From positions 1,922,001 to 1,986,000 of the forward strand of contig NZ_CP049264.1 of the NCBI RefSeq assembly GCF_003048875.2: a DNA stretch of 64,000 nt. The letters are read 5' to 3'. The stretch is from Campylobacter concisus (GTDB taxonomy: Bacteria > Campylobacterota > Campylobacteria > Campylobacterales > Campylobacteraceae). A program made the position numbers and the translations under genes. Positions 52,687-62,396 of this stretch are shown here, one piece after another. Position 1 is the stretch's first letter, and the number at the start of each line of letters is the position of its first letter. The notes under the pieces were generated by a model. It saw only the letters and a program-made list of their open reading frames with translations, made no database searches and was not told the DNA's origin.

Positions 52687-52857
52687 TTATCTTTTGCAGC
52701 AACTTGCGTATTCGTCAAATTTAACACGCTCTTTGTGCTCGCCTTTTTTACCGAGATTAAAGCTCTCAACTGGTCTGTGATAGCCCATAACACGAGTATA
52801 GACCACGCATCTTGTGCGTTTATCTTGTACTTTTTCTAAAATTTCTTTTTCTGTCAT
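52687..52857 (-). CDS. 56-residue protein carrying the class III reductase glycyl-radical loop
   Basis: The ATG at 52857 has AAGGAG 6 bases upstream, overlapping the nrdD stop. The product (MTEKEILEKVQDKRTRCVVY and on) contains TRVMGYHRPVESFNLGKKGE, which matches the C-terminal glycyl-radical region of Thermotoga-type NrdD (RVxGYxRPVxxxNxGKxxE). Gly25 is the candidate radical residue. In single-chain NrdD this stretch follows the zinc site directly; the 700-residue protein upstream ends just after its zinc site. The two would therefore make one enzyme from two chains. Extra cysteines are Cys17 and a C-terminal CC pair. It is unlikely to be a simple frameshift, because a proper stop, ribosome site and start lie between the frames. 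Confidence 0.8.
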   Translation of the reverse strand: MTEKEILEKVQDKRTRCVVYTRVMGYHRPVESFNLGKKGEHKERVKFDEYASCCKR

Positions 52858-52867
52858 TTCCCTCTCC

Positions 52868-54970
52868 TTATTTGGATTTTTTCTTTTCATTTTCTATAAG
52901 CTCTGCATCACAAAGTGGGCAAAACTCATGCTCGCCAGCTATGTAGCCGTGTTTTGAACAGACGCTAAATACCGGCGTTATCGTGATGTATGGGAGTTTG
53001 TAGTTTGAGATTATACTCTTTACAAGCTCTTTGCAAGCTTTAGCCGAGCTTATGCGCTCTTTCATATATAGGTGAAAGACGGTGCCACCAGTGTAGGCGC
53101 TTTGTAGCTCATCTTGTAGATCAAGCGCTTCGTAAGCGTCGTCTGTGAAATTTGCAGGTAGCTGGGTTGAGTTTGTGTAGTAGATATTGTCCCCCTCGCC
53201 TGCTTGGATGATGTCTGGGTAGCGCTTCTTATCCTCTTTAGCAAAGCGATACGTCGTGCCCTCAGCTGGAGTTGCCTCAAGGTTATATAAATTTCCGCTC
53301 TCTTCTTGAAACGTCCTTATCTTATCACGTAAAAAGCCAACCATCTCAAGGGCAAATTCTCGTCCAAATTTAGTTGAGATGTTCTCTTTGTCGCCAGTGA
53401 AATTTCTAAGTAGCTCATTCATGCCATTTATGCCGATCGTGCTAAAGTGGTTGTTAAAGTGCTTTAGATACCTAGCTGTGTAAGGATAAAGCCCTCTGTC
53501 ATACATCTCTTGGATAAATTTACGCTTTTTCTCTAGGGTTGATTTAGCTAGGTCTAAAAGGTAGCTTAGTCTATTATAAAGTGCGACTTTATCGCCTTTG
53601 TAGTTATAGCCTAGGCGGGCTAAATTTATAGTGACGACGCCTATCGAGCCGGTCATCTCAGCACTTCCAAAAAGACCACCACCACGCTTTAAAAGCTCTC
53701 TTAGATCAAGCTGCAAGCGGCAGCACATAGAGCGCACGTGGCCTGGTTTGTAGGCGTTTTCGTTTTCTATCTTGTTACCATTTTCGTCGTAAGTGTATTG
53801 CGAGCCGATGAAATTTTGAAAGTAGCTTGAGCCCATTTTTGCGGTATTTTCAAAGAGAACGTCAGCTACTTCGCTATCCCAGTTAAAATCCTCTGTGATA
53901 TTTACCGTTGGTATAGGGAATGTAAAAGGCTGCGAGCACTTGTCACCAGCTGTCAAGACCTCGTAAAATGCCTTGTCTATGCGTGCCATCTCAGGCTCGA
54001 AGTCCTTGTAGGTCATATCGATCAAATTTTTCCTGCCACGCTCGTTTGCTTTTTTCAAAATTTTCTCATCTTTTACGTTTGCAAAGAGGTGTATGTCATC
54101 GCTCGTTGGGATCTGATCTCTTAGGTCGCTTGGGCAGGTGATATCTATGGTTACGTTTGTAAATGGACTTTGTCCCCAGCGTGCAGGGACGTTTAGGTTG
54201 AAAATAAAGCTAGTGATCGCCTTTTTGATCTCGGCGTCGCTTAGATCGTCTTTGAAAACATAAGGCGCAAGGTAGGTGTCAAAGCTAGAAAACGCCTGAG
54301 CGCCCGCCCACTCGCTTTGCAAAATGCCTAAGAAATTTGCCATCTGATAAAGCGCCTCTCTAAAGTGCTTTGGCGCTTTGCTCTCGACCCTACCACGAAC
54401 GCCGTTAAAGCCCTCATTTAGCAAAGCTCGCAAACTCCAGCCAGCACAATACCCTGTGAGGCAGTCAAGGTCGTGGATATGGTAGTCGCCATTTCTGTGA
54501 GCAAGACCCTCTTCTTTGCTATAAACAGCGTCTAGCCAGTAGTTTGCTATCACTTTGCCAGCGGTGTTGTTGATAAGGCCTGCGTTTGAGTAACTTGTGT
54601 TTGAATTTGCAGAAATTCTCCAGTCTGTGCCGTTTATGTACTCATTTATCGTTTGGGTTGAGTTTATATAGGTCGTATCTTCATTTAGCCCTAAAATTTG
54701 CTCGCGCTGGAGCTTGTGGGTGTGGCGGTAGAGCATGAAGCTCTTTAAAACCTCAAAATGTCCGCCGTCAAATAGCTCTTTTTCTATCGCATCTTGGATG
54801 TCTTCGACTGTTATCGCACTTGATTTTTGAAAGATATCTTGGACTACATTTGTAAAAACTTGCTCGTCATAAGCTTTATTTTCGCTGGCAAATGCCTTTT
54901 TTATAGCATCTACTATCTTGTATGCTACAAATTCTTGCCTTGTGCCATCTCGTTTTAAAATTTCACGCAT
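52868..54970 (-). CDS. nrdD: anaerobic ribonucleoside-triphosphate reductase, catalytic part lacking the glycyl-radical loop
   Basis: The ATG at 54970 gives 700 residues; an upstream in-frame extension is not family-like. The N-terminal 95 residues are an ATP-cone (MREILKRDGTRQEFVAYKIV). The core has HIHDLDCLTGYCAGW and HVRSMCCRLQLDLRELLKRG, containing conserved cysteines. The C-terminus is a zinc site (VCSKHGYIAGEHEFCPLCDA) and ends ENEKKKSK without the RVxGY loop normally found after it. That loop is encoded by the next ORF, 10 bases on. The enzyme makes dNTPs from NTPs without oxygen in the cytoplasm. The promoter region upstream (55025-55272) is AT-rich with no other signal seen. Confidence 0.9.
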   Translation of the reverse strand: MREILKRDGTRQEFVAYKIVDAIKKAFASENKAYDEQVFTNVVQDIFQKSSAITVEDIQDAIEKELFDGGHFEVLKSFMLYRHTHKLQREQILGLNEDTTYINSTQTINEYINGTDWRISANSNTSYSNAGLINNTAGKVIANYWLDAVYSKEEGLAHRNGDYHIHDLDCLTGYCAGWSLRALLNEGFNGVRGRVESKAPKHFREALYQMANFLGILQSEWAGAQAFSSFDTYLAPYVFKDDLSDAEIKKAITSFIFNLNVPARWGQSPFTNVTIDITCPSDLRDQIPTSDDIHLFANVKDEKILKKANERGRKNLIDMTYKDFEPEMARIDKAFYEVLTAGDKCSQPFTFPIPTVNITEDFNWDSEVADVLFENTAKMGSSYFQNFIGSQYTYDENGNKIENENAYKPGHVRSMCCRLQLDLRELLKRGGGLFGSAEMTGSIGVVTINLARLGYNYKGDKVALYNRLSYLLDLAKSTLEKKRKFIQEMYDRGLYPYTARYLKHFNNHFSTIGINGMNELLRNFTGDKENISTKFGREFALEMVGFLRDKIRTFQEESGNLYNLEATPAEGTTYRFAKEDKKRYPDIIQAGEGDNIYYTNSTQLPANFTDDAYEALDLQDELQSAYTGGTVFHLYMKERISSAKACKELVKSIISNYKLPYITITPVFSVCSKHGYIAGEHEFCPLCDAELIENEKKKSK

Positions 54971-55272
54971 CACTTGCTCTTTTCTGATTGTTTTTTTGAT
55001 ATGGAGTTTAAAAGTATAAGACAAGAAAGCTTAAAATATAGAAAACTTATTTTATTTTGTTTAATAATATTTATCAAAAAATATAAAATTTTATAGAGTT
55101 TTATTAAGTATATTTTTACGTATTTTAGGTATTTTAAAATAAAATTTGATTATTTTACTTAAATAATTATTTTAATTTTAGTTTTTAAAATAGTAGATTT
55201 AAATTTTTCTTCCATATAGATCTTTATTTAATTTATGTTAATATTAGTCGATTTTCAAAAAAGGGAGTTTCA

Positions 55273-55716
55273 ATGAAAAAAATCACAATGCTCGCCCTAG
55301 GTCTACTTTTGGCTGGCTGTGCATCATCCAACGGCGTAAAATCACCCGAAGATGGCATGATGAAAAGCTTTGCAAAATGCGCCCTAAAATCAGATAGTAC
55401 AGTCATTATGCTAGTACCAAGTCGTGGCTTTCTTGCTGACGCAATAGCTAGCGCAACAACTAGTGTTTCAAACAACGACGGAGGTTTTTACAACAATCTA
55501 ACGGATAAAATACAAGAGGGCGTGGATGCCTTTGTCATCTACGGCGAAAGTGGGATGAAAACGGAGTCACTCATGTCAAATGTCTTTACGAGACTAAAAG
55601 AGCGTAACGTAAATGGTATGCAGTTTTGTATATCAGCAGGAATAGAAAAGAGCGAGAAGCTAAGCAAGCTAGCAGATGAGCTTGGTATAAAATTAAGCTT
55701 TGTGACACTTCCGTAA
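55273..55716 (+). CDS. lipoprotein of unknown function
   Basis: This 147-residue protein has a lipoprotein signal peptide with the lipobox LLAGC (MKKITMLALGLLLAGCASS). The mature part has two further cysteines (KCALK and QFCISAG) and an alpha-beta look (AFVIYGESGM, LGIKLSFVTLP). I recognise no family. GGGAG precedes the ATG. It diverges from nrdD and converges with nrdA. Confidence 0.75.
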   Translation: MKKITMLALGLLLAGCASSNGVKSPEDGMMKSFAKCALKSDSTVIMLVPSRGFLADAIASATTSVSNNDGGFYNNLTDKIQEGVDAFVIYGESGMKTESLMSNVFTRLKERNVNGMQFCISAGIEKSEKLSKLADELGIKLSFVTLP

Positions 55717-55743
55717 ATTTATAAATTTAATAGACAATTTAAA

Positions 55744-55775
55744 AAATTTAAGAGAGAAATTTCTCTCTTAAATTT
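55744..55775. terminator. bidirectional terminator between the lipoprotein gene and nrdA
   Basis: A perfect 32-bp palindrome with arms AAATTTAAGAGAGAAA and TTTCTCTCTTAAATTT, flanked by A-rich and T-rich sequence. Confidence 0.85.
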
Positions 55776-55777
55776 AC

Positions 55778-58153
55778 CTACTGACATCCCTCACACTCGA
55801 TCGAACGGTCTGCCACGTCGTTTAGCTTTTCGCTGTCTGGACTTTCAGAGCGTAGATAGTAGGTTGATTTTAGTCCAAGCTCCCATGCAAGCGTGTAAAT
55901 TTCACTTAGATATCCGCCACTTGCCTTATCTAGGCTCATAAATATATTTAGGCTTTGACCTTGATCGATCCATTTTTGGCGGATCGCGCCTGCTTTTATA
56001 AGAATTCTTTGATCAAGCTCGTAAGCTGGCGTGTAAAACTGCCAAGTATCAGGGCTTAAATTTGGCACGACATTTGGGATCATGCCGCTTAGGTTGTGTT
56101 CGAACCACTTGCGCTTATAGACTGGCTCGATAGTCTGAGTAGTGCCAACAAGGATCGAGATCGAGCTAGTTGGAGCGATCGCCATTAGGTAGCCGTTTCT
56201 CATGCCGTCGCGCCTAACTTTTTCTCTTAGCTTGTCCCAGTCGCAGACATTTTCGTCAAATAGCCCGCCTTTGTCGTTTAAAAGCGCTTTTGCGTTCTCG
56301 TTTGCAGTGTCTATCGGCATGATGCCTTTGCTCCATTTTGAGCCTTCAAATTTTGGATAGATGCCCTTTTCTACGGCTAAATTTGAGCTAGCGTAGATCG
56401 CGTTGTAGCTTATGTTTTCCATTATGCTATCAATGAGCGCCAAATGCTCATAACTGCCCCATTTTACGTTTTTCTCAGCTAGCATTTGCGCTTCGCCCAT
56501 GACGCCAAGGCCGATCGAGCGAGAGGCAAGGTTTGTGTGTTTTACCTTTTTGTGTGGGTAGAAATTTAGATCTATAACATTATCAAGCATCCTGATAGCT
56601 ATAGGCACGACACGCTCGATGTCCTCTTTGCTGTTTATCTTGCTTAAATTTATACTTGCAAGGTTGCAAACTGCGGTTTTGCCCTCGATGCTCTCTTTTT
56701 CTACGATGAAAATTTGCTTGCCTTTTAGGCTATCAAGCGCGCTAAGCTTTTTGGCTTTTTTAGTTATGCCACTATCAACAGTGACGTCTTCTTCTTCGTC
56801 AAATAGCTCCTCGCCGCCGTCTTCATAAGTGATCTTGATCTTATAGTAGTTTGGCGCTGTGTTTTGGAAAATTTCAGTGCATAAATTTGAGCTTCTGATG
56901 ATGCCTTCGTGGTCATTTGGATTTGCTTTGTTGGCATTATCTTTAAAGCATAAAAATGGCATGCCCGTTTCAAAATAGCTAGTTAAAATTTTCTTCCAAA
57001 GCTCTTTTGCAAGGATGGTGTTTTTCTGGATATTTTCATCGTTTTCATACTCTAAGTATCTCTTCTCAAACTCCTCGCCATAAAGGTCGCAAAGGTCGCT
57101 TACTTGAGCTGGGTCAAAGAGGCTCCAGCGGCCATTTTCTTTGACACGCTTCATAAATAGGTCGTTTATCCAAAGTGCAGGGAAAAGCTCGTGCGCGCGG
57201 CGTCTCTCTTCGCCTGAGTTTTTGCGAAGATCGAGAAAATCGCTCACGTCCATATGCCAAGGCTCGATATAAACAGCGATCGCGCCCTTTCTAGTGCCTA
57301 GCTGATCGACCGCTACTGCGATGTCGTTTGTCACTTTTAAAAATGGTATGATACCGCCAGCTGCGTTTTTGTGTCCGTCGATACTGCCGCCCATCGCGCG
57401 CACCTTGCTCCAGTCCCAGCCGATACCGCCGCCAAATTTTGAAAGTAGCGCCATCTCTTTGTAGCTATCAAAAATGCCCTCGATATTATCAGGCGTACTG
57501 CCTACGTAACAGCTGCTTAGCTGGTGGCGTGTAGTCCTTGCGTTTGAGAGCGTTGGGGTAGCTAGCATCACTTCAAATTTAGAGATGAGGTCGTAAAATT
57601 TCTTTGCCCAACCTTGACTGTCTAGCTCGTTTTGCGCAAGAAACATCGCTATCGCCATAAACATGTGCTGTGGCAGCTCGATAGGCATACCGCTCTTGTC
57701 TTTGATAAGATAGCGATCATAAAGCGTCTTGATACCAAGGTATGCAAACTGGAGGTCGCGCTCAGGTTTGATGTATGCGTTTAGATCCTCTAAGTCGTAC
57801 TTCTCTTTTAGCCCAGGGATGATGCGGCCTACTTTCTCGCCCTTTGCTAGGTAGTCTTTTAGGTGGTTGTAGCCGTTAAAGCCAGTCACTTTGTGATAAA
57901 GGTCGAATAAAAATAGCCTTGCTGCAACAAATGTCCAGTTTGGGCGGTCGATGTCGATCTTATCAACTGCTGTTTTTATAAGAGTTTGCTGAATTTCCTC
58001 AGTCGTTATCATATCTCTAAACTGAATTTTCGCATCTACCTCAAGCTCGCTAAGACTTACGTTACTAAGACCTAGGACGGCTTCGTTTGTGTATTTTTTG
58101 ATCTTGCTAATATCAAGCTCTTCTGTTCTGCCATTGCGTTTTATAACTTTCAA
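55778..58153 (-). CDS. nrdA: class I ribonucleoside-diphosphate reductase, alpha subunit
   Basis: This 791-residue enzyme begins with an ATP-cone (MKVIKRNGRTEELDISKIKK). The core shows the redox cysteines in QLSSCYVGSTPD, the active-site region SSNLCTEIF and VCNLASINLSKI, and the tyrosine radical-transfer stretch near the C-terminus. The tail ends IECEGCQ, the cysteine pair that takes electrons from thioredoxin or glutaredoxin. It reduces NDPs under oxygen-containing conditions with an NrdB partner that is not in this window. Confidence 0.95.
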   Translation of the reverse strand: MKVIKRNGRTEELDISKIKKYTNEAVLGLSNVSLSELEVDAKIQFRDMITTEEIQQTLIKTAVDKIDIDRPNWTFVAARLFLFDLYHKVTGFNGYNHLKDYLAKGEKVGRIIPGLKEKYDLEDLNAYIKPERDLQFAYLGIKTLYDRYLIKDKSGMPIELPQHMFMAIAMFLAQNELDSQGWAKKFYDLISKFEVMLATPTLSNARTTRHQLSSCYVGSTPDNIEGIFDSYKEMALLSKFGGGIGWDWSKVRAMGGSIDGHKNAAGGIIPFLKVTNDIAVAVDQLGTRKGAIAVYIEPWHMDVSDFLDLRKNSGEERRRAHELFPALWINDLFMKRVKENGRWSLFDPAQVSDLCDLYGEEFEKRYLEYENDENIQKNTILAKELWKKILTSYFETGMPFLCFKDNANKANPNDHEGIIRSSNLCTEIFQNTAPNYYKIKITYEDGGEELFDEEEDVTVDSGITKKAKKLSALDSLKGKQIFIVEKESIEGKTAVCNLASINLSKINSKEDIERVVPIAIRMLDNVIDLNFYPHKKVKHTNLASRSIGLGVMGEAQMLAEKNVKWGSYEHLALIDSIMENISYNAIYASSNLAVEKGIYPKFEGSKWSKGIMPIDTANENAKALLNDKGGLFDENVCDWDKLREKVRRDGMRNGYLMAIAPTSSISILVGTTQTIEPVYKRKWFEHNLSGMIPNVVPNLSPDTWQFYTPAYELDQRILIKAGAIRQKWIDQGQSLNIFMSLDKASGGYLSEIYTLAWELGLKSTYYLRSESPDSEKLNDVADRSIECEGCQ

Positions 58154-58481
58154 AAATATCTCTCCGTGTTAAATTTTAATTTGAGATTTTATCCAAAAAG
58201 ATATAAAAACTCTCTTTGCCAAAAACTACTCAATAAATATAAAATTCAGAGCCAAAATGAGAAGGATAAAGGCTTGCCAAAAACTCTTATTTTTCTAGCG
58301 CGAGGGCGATAAAAATGTTAAACGTGACGAGCTTTTGGGTTAGCTTTGGCGACCAAAAGTTAAATGCGCCAACATTGCCACTAAATTTTGCTGACACTTG
58401 TAAAAGCTACTTGAAAAGTGCCGCCCTTGGCTGATAAATTTGGCGAGCTAAATTTAAGGTGGATTTTGTGTTAGGGTATTT
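58154..58481. other. 328-bp gap without a convincing gene
   Basis: The stretch between nrdA and the purB terminator holds AT-rich promoter-like sequence near nrdA. It also holds a 39-codon plus-strand ORF (58315-58434) with no ribosome site or recognisable family. No RNA gene is recognised. Confidence 0.5.
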
Positions 58482-58506
58482 GCAAGGGGCTAAATTTACC
58501 CCTTGC
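58482..58506. terminator. terminator of purB
   Basis: 8-bp stem GCAAGGGG / CCCCTTGC with a 9-base loop, 8 bases past the purB stop. Confidence 0.78.
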
Positions 58507-58514
58507 GTTTAAAT

Positions 58515-59846
58515 TTACTTGCCAAAAACTCTGGCGAAAATTTTATCTACATTTTTGGTGTAGTAGTTGTAGTCAAAACACTCTTTGATCTCATCTTTGC
58601 TAAGGCTCTTAGTTAGGTCCTCGTCGTTTAGTAAATTTTGTAAAAATAGGCTGTGGCCTTGCTCGTCGATCGCTTTTTTGCCCTCTTGCAAGTCCGCCCA
58701 GACCTTCATGGCGTTGCGCTGAACGATCTTGTAGGCATCCTCTCTAGAAATTCCACGCTGTGGCAGCTGTAAAAGCACGCGCTGTGAAAAGACTAGCCCG
58801 CCTGTTAAATTTAAATTTTTCATCATATTTTCTGGATATACAACCAAATTTGCTATCAAATTTTTGATACGAACCAGCATAAAATCAGCCGTGATAAACA
58901 TATCTGGCAGGATAAATCTCTCAACCGAGCTGTGGCTGATATCGCGCTCGTGCCAAAGAGCTACGTTTTCAAGAGAAGGCGTGACGTATGAGCGTAGTAC
59001 CCTGCAAAGGCCTGTGATGTTTTCGCTAAGGACTGGGTTGCGCTTGTGTGGCATCGCGCTTGAGCCCTTTTGTCCTGGGCTAAAATACTCCTCCGCCTCA
59101 TAAACCTCGGTCCTTTGGTAGTGTCTAATGGCAACTGCGATCTTCTCGCAAGTAGAGGCTAGAACTGCGATAGCGCTCACCACATGGGCGTAGCGGTCGC
59201 GCTGGATCACTTGATTTGACGCTGGGGCAGCTTTAAGACCTAGCTCCTCGCACGTTAGCTCTTCAAATTCCATCGGAGCGTGGGCTAAATTTCCCATAGC
59301 GCCTGAGAGTTTGCCGTAGCTGATCGTTTCTTTTGCGTCTTTGATGAGCTTAAGCGCCCTTGCGATCTCGTCGTACCAGATGGAAAGCACAAGGCCAAAG
59401 GTTATCGGCTCGCCGTGGATGCCGTGGCTTCTGCCGACCATAAGCGTATGCTTGTGCTCGTTTGCTCTGTTTTTGACCGCCTGCATAAACTCCTCTACGT
59501 CGCTGATGATGAGCTCTAGGCTCTCTTTCATCTGAAGTGCGACGGCTGTATCGATGCAGTCGCTTGAGGTCATGCCATAATGCACGAACCTACTCTCCTC
59601 GCCAAGGCTCTCGCTGACGCTTGTTAAAAATGCGATGACATCGTGCTTTGTCGTCTTTTCTATCTCGTCGATGCGAGCCACTTCAAATTTAGCGTTTTTG
59701 CAAATTTTCTCACAGTCGCTGTCGCTTATGAAGCCAAGCTTATTCCAAGCTTTAACGGCAGCTTTTTCTACCTTGAGCCAAGCGTCGTATTTTGCTTGTA
59801 TGCTCCACTTTTCAGCCATCTCTTTGCGTGAGTATCTTTCGACCAT
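58515..59846 (-). CDS. purB: adenylosuccinate lyase
   Basis: This 443-residue enzyme cleaves SAICAR and adenylosuccinate in purine synthesis. The fumarase/aspartase signature is present as GSSAMPHKRNP, with GMTSSDCIDTA and MVGRSHGIHGEP supplying other active-site residues. Length is normal. The ATG has AAAGG upstream. It is divergent from the pseudouridine synthase gene. Confidence 0.96.
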   Translation of the reverse strand: MVERYSRKEMAEKWSIQAKYDAWLKVEKAAVKAWNKLGFISDSDCEKICKNAKFEVARIDEIEKTTKHDVIAFLTSVSESLGEESRFVHYGMTSSDCIDTAVALQMKESLELIISDVEEFMQAVKNRANEHKHTLMVGRSHGIHGEPITFGLVLSIWYDEIARALKLIKDAKETISYGKLSGAMGNLAHAPMEFEELTCEELGLKAAPASNQVIQRDRYAHVVSAIAVLASTCEKIAVAIRHYQRTEVYEAEEYFSPGQKGSSAMPHKRNPVLSENITGLCRVLRSYVTPSLENVALWHERDISHSSVERFILPDMFITADFMLVRIKNLIANLVVYPENMMKNLNLTGGLVFSQRVLLQLPQRGISREDAYKIVQRNAMKVWADLQEGKKAIDEQGHSLFLQNLLNDEDLTKSLSKDEIKECFDYNYYTKNVDKIFARVFGK

Positions 59847-60032
59847 TGTTGAACCTTTTGTGTTAGTTTGCTTTTGTCCTGAAAGTATAAATTTGGCTTT
59901 TTGAGCCAGAAATCACGTCGTGCAATTTCTCTAAATTTAAGTTTTTATTATATAAAATCCGGGCTGAAATGTCGGTTATACGCTTATAAATTTGGGCTTA
60001 AGATAGCTCGCTCATTTTTCAAAGGATCATTT

Positions 60033-60956
60033 TTGCCCTACGTAAATAAATTTATCATTACTGCAGATCATCAAAAAGCTTACGAAATTTTACTGCAAAA
60101 TGGCTTTAGCATGAGCCAAACCCAGCGTCTCATCGACAAAGGCAGGCTGATCTGTGGCGGCAGTGTCGTGAGTGAGAAAAATGCCGTTTTGTGCGGTGAT
60201 GTTTTTTTGATCGACTATGAGGTCAAACCAAAGGGACTAAAGCCGATCTTTGAATGCGAGAGCTTTGCGGTATTTGACAAGCCAAGTGGGGTGCTCAGCC
60301 ACCCAAATGGCAGGCACTGCGACTACTCGCTAAATGATGAAATTTACACACTTTTTGGGCGAGATGCGAGCGTAGCACATAGGCTGGACTGCGAAACAAG
60401 CGGCGTAATAGTCGTTGGCAAAGATAGAAATTCTACGATAAAACTAAAGAAAATCTTTGAAAACAGAGAGGTTTCTAAAAGCTACGTCGCGATGGTGCAA
60501 GGCAAGATCGAGCGAGAATTTACGATCGATGCTAAGATGGATCTGGCAAACAACTACGACGATGTGAAAATGCGAATGCAAATTTGTGAAAATGGAAAAA
60601 ATGCGGTGACTAAAATTTTGCCGATCAGATATTTTGACGATATCGATACGACTTTAGTTCGGGCTATCCCACTCACTGGTAGGCAGCATCAAATTCGCTT
60701 GCATTTGTTTCATGTGAAACACAAGATCCTTGGCGAACCACTTTATGGTTTGTCGCGTCCGCAGATCGAGAAAATTTTAGATAAAGAGATGAGCGAGTAT
60801 GAACGAATAAATTTAACTGGAGCAAAGAGGCTCTTGCTTCACTCGGACGAAATTTCATTTAAATTTGATGAAATTTTTTACACCATAAAAAGCAAATTTG
60901 ACGCCGAAAGTGAGTTTTATAAATTTGCAAAAAAAGCAAATAATCAAACTATTTAA
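60033..60956 (+). CDS. RluA-family 23S rRNA pseudouridine synthase
   Basis: The start is TTG at 60033 with AAAGGA 6 bases upstream, giving LPYVNKFIITADHQKAY as the N-terminal region and 308 residues. Residues 1-60 look like an S4-type RNA-binding domain (SQTQRLIDKGRLICGG). The catalytic motif is VAHRLDCETSGVIVVGK with the active Asp in HRLD, and TGRQHQIRLHLFH is also conserved. It converts uridine to pseudouridine in RNA; the exact target (RluC/RluD-like) cannot be told. A longer in-frame extension to 59901 has no family resemblance. Confidence 0.88.
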   Translation: MPYVNKFIITADHQKAYEILLQNGFSMSQTQRLIDKGRLICGGSVVSEKNAVLCGDVFLIDYEVKPKGLKPIFECESFAVFDKPSGVLSHPNGRHCDYSLNDEIYTLFGRDASVAHRLDCETSGVIVVGKDRNSTIKLKKIFENREVSKSYVAMVQGKIEREFTIDAKMDLANNYDDVKMRMQICENGKNAVTKILPIRYFDDIDTTLVRAIPLTGRQHQIRLHLFHVKHKILGEPLYGLSRPQIEKILDKEMSEYERINLTGAKRLLLHSDEISFKFDEIFYTIKSKFDAESEFYKFAKKANNQTI

Positions 60957-61146
60957 ATTTCAAAAAATCTTTCTAGTAAAAACAATCTATAAAATTTTTC
61001 ATAATTTTGCTTTTAAATTTGAAACAGAATTTTTATTGAAAAGTAGAATTAGATTTTTAGTGTCGCCGCATTATGAATTAAATTTTGGCAATCGACTTTG
61101 CGTTTTTGTTTTTCACTCACAAAATTTCATGCCAAATTTTTAGAAT

Positions 61147-61254
61147 TTATTTTGAAGTTTTATTTTCATCTTTTAAAACTTTAATGATAAGTCCAAGCCC
61201 AACACCAGCAACCAGCACTATAAAAATTATCTCGGCGATATCAAGAGCTGTCAT
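61147..61254 (-). CDS. 35-residue membrane protein coupled to rlmN
   Basis: An ORF of 35 codons starts at 61254 and overlaps the rlmN stop by 4 bases (ATGA). It encodes [20 protein letters not shown] followed by [15 protein letters not shown]: one hydrophobic helix with a charged C-terminal tail. The overlap implies translation by ribosomes finishing rlmN. No family is recognised. Between its stop and the pseudouridine synthase gene (60957-61146) there is only AT-rich sequence. Confidence 0.6.
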   Translation of the reverse strand: MTALDIAEIIFIVLVAGVGLGLIIKVLKDENKTSK

Positions 61255-62396
61255 TTTTTACTCACGTTAGTTTTATCGTTAGTTGGTTTTTCTTCTGCTG
61301 TAGCTGCACTCTTATCGCTAACGTTAGCTCTGAATTTTGAGTTTTCATTTCGCTGTTTTAGCTGTCCGCAAGCCGCACTTATATCAAGCCCTTTGCTCTG
61401 TCTGATCGTGCAAGTAACACCATGATCCCTTAGATATTCTTGAAATTTTAGCATGCTAGCAAGCTCAGGCCGTCCAAATTCACTACCTTCATGCGGGTTA
61501 AAGTAGATCAAATTTACCTTTGCCTTGATACCATGCAGCAGTTTTACCAGCTTTTTTGCGTCACTAACGCTGTCATTTAGGTCTTTGATAACAAGATACT
61601 CAAACATCACACGCTTTCGCATATCGATAGGAAATCCCCTAACAGCGTCCATAACAGCCTCGATATTATACGCCTTATTTATCGGCATCAGGCGGCTTCT
61701 AAGCTCGTTAGTAACAGCATGTAGCGATATGGCCAACAAGACACCAAGGTCCATCTCGCCAAGCTTTTTTATCTGACTGCCAAGGCCACTTGTTGAAACA
61801 GTTTGGCGGCGTGGCGATATGGCTAGACCCTCATTTAGAGCTAAAATTTTGATCGCTTTACTAACGTTAGCAAGGTTATCAAGTGGCTCACCCATACCCA
61901 TATAAACGACATTTATGCGCCTCTCGTATGGTATGTTATTTTCTCTTTTTATCCATAAAATTTGCCCTACGATCTCGCCAGCGGTCAAATTTCTAACAAG
62001 CCCGCCCTTTGCTGTTAGGCAAAAAGCACAGCCCATTTTGCAGCCAACCTGCGAACTAACACAAACAGTGTAACGAGCATGGCGACTGATCTTGCCATCT
62101 TCGTCACTAACCTCCTCTTTCATCGGTAACAAAACGCTCTCTATCTTCAGCCCATCTTTTAGCTCAAAAAGATACTTGATCGAGCCATCACTACTTTGCT
62201 CAAATTTCACACATTTTAAAGGATCAAGATAAAATTTCTCAGCCAGATCCTGGCGCATATCTTTTGGCAAATTTAGCATTTGGCTAAATTCTGTTGCATT
62301 TTTTTTATATACCCACTCATAAATTTGCGTCGCTCTAAAAGAGGGAGAGACCAGCTCTTTTAACTCTTCGATGCTAAGGTCAAGCAAATTTTTCAC
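61251..62396 (-). CDS. rlmN: 23S rRNA (adenine-2503-C2) / tRNA (adenine-37-C2) methyltransferase
   Basis: This 381-residue radical-SAM enzyme has the cluster motif in [26 protein letters not shown] for SAM binding, and a C-terminal ACGQL with the reactive cysteine. The start is GTG at 62396, overlapping the upstream stop by 4 bases (GTGA). The last 35 residues ([20 protein letters not shown] and on) extend beyond the usual end and are low-complexity, unlike most RlmN. Confidence 0.94.
   Translation of the reverse strand: MKNLLDLSIEELKELVSPSFRATQIYEWVYKKNATEFSQMLNLPKDMRQDLAEKFYLDPLKCVKFEQSSDGSIKYLFELKDGLKIESVLLPMKEEVSDEDGKISRHARYTVCVSSQVGCKMGCAFCLTAKGGLVRNLTAGEIVGQILWIKRENNIPYERRINVVYMGMGEPLDNLANVSKAIKILALNEGLAISPRRQTVSTSGLGSQIKKLGEMDLGVLLAISLHAVTNELRSRLMPINKAYNIEAVMDAVRGFPIDMRKRVMFEYLVIKDLNDSVSDAKKLVKLLHGIKAKVNLIYFNPHEGSEFGRPELASMLKFQEYLRDHGVTCTIRQSKGLDISAACGQLKQRNENSKFRANVSDKSAATAEEKPTNDKTNVSKK

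Noticed and set aside
52860-52880. Simple frameshift explaining the split nrdD
   Set aside because: The two frames are separated by a stop, a ribosome site and a start with no overlapping homologous sequence, so one indel would not rejoin them cleanly.
58315-58434. 39-codon plus-strand ORF in the nrdA-purB gap
   Set aside because: No ribosome site, no recognisable family, and it lies antisense to the expected purB-nrdA direction; too weak to call.
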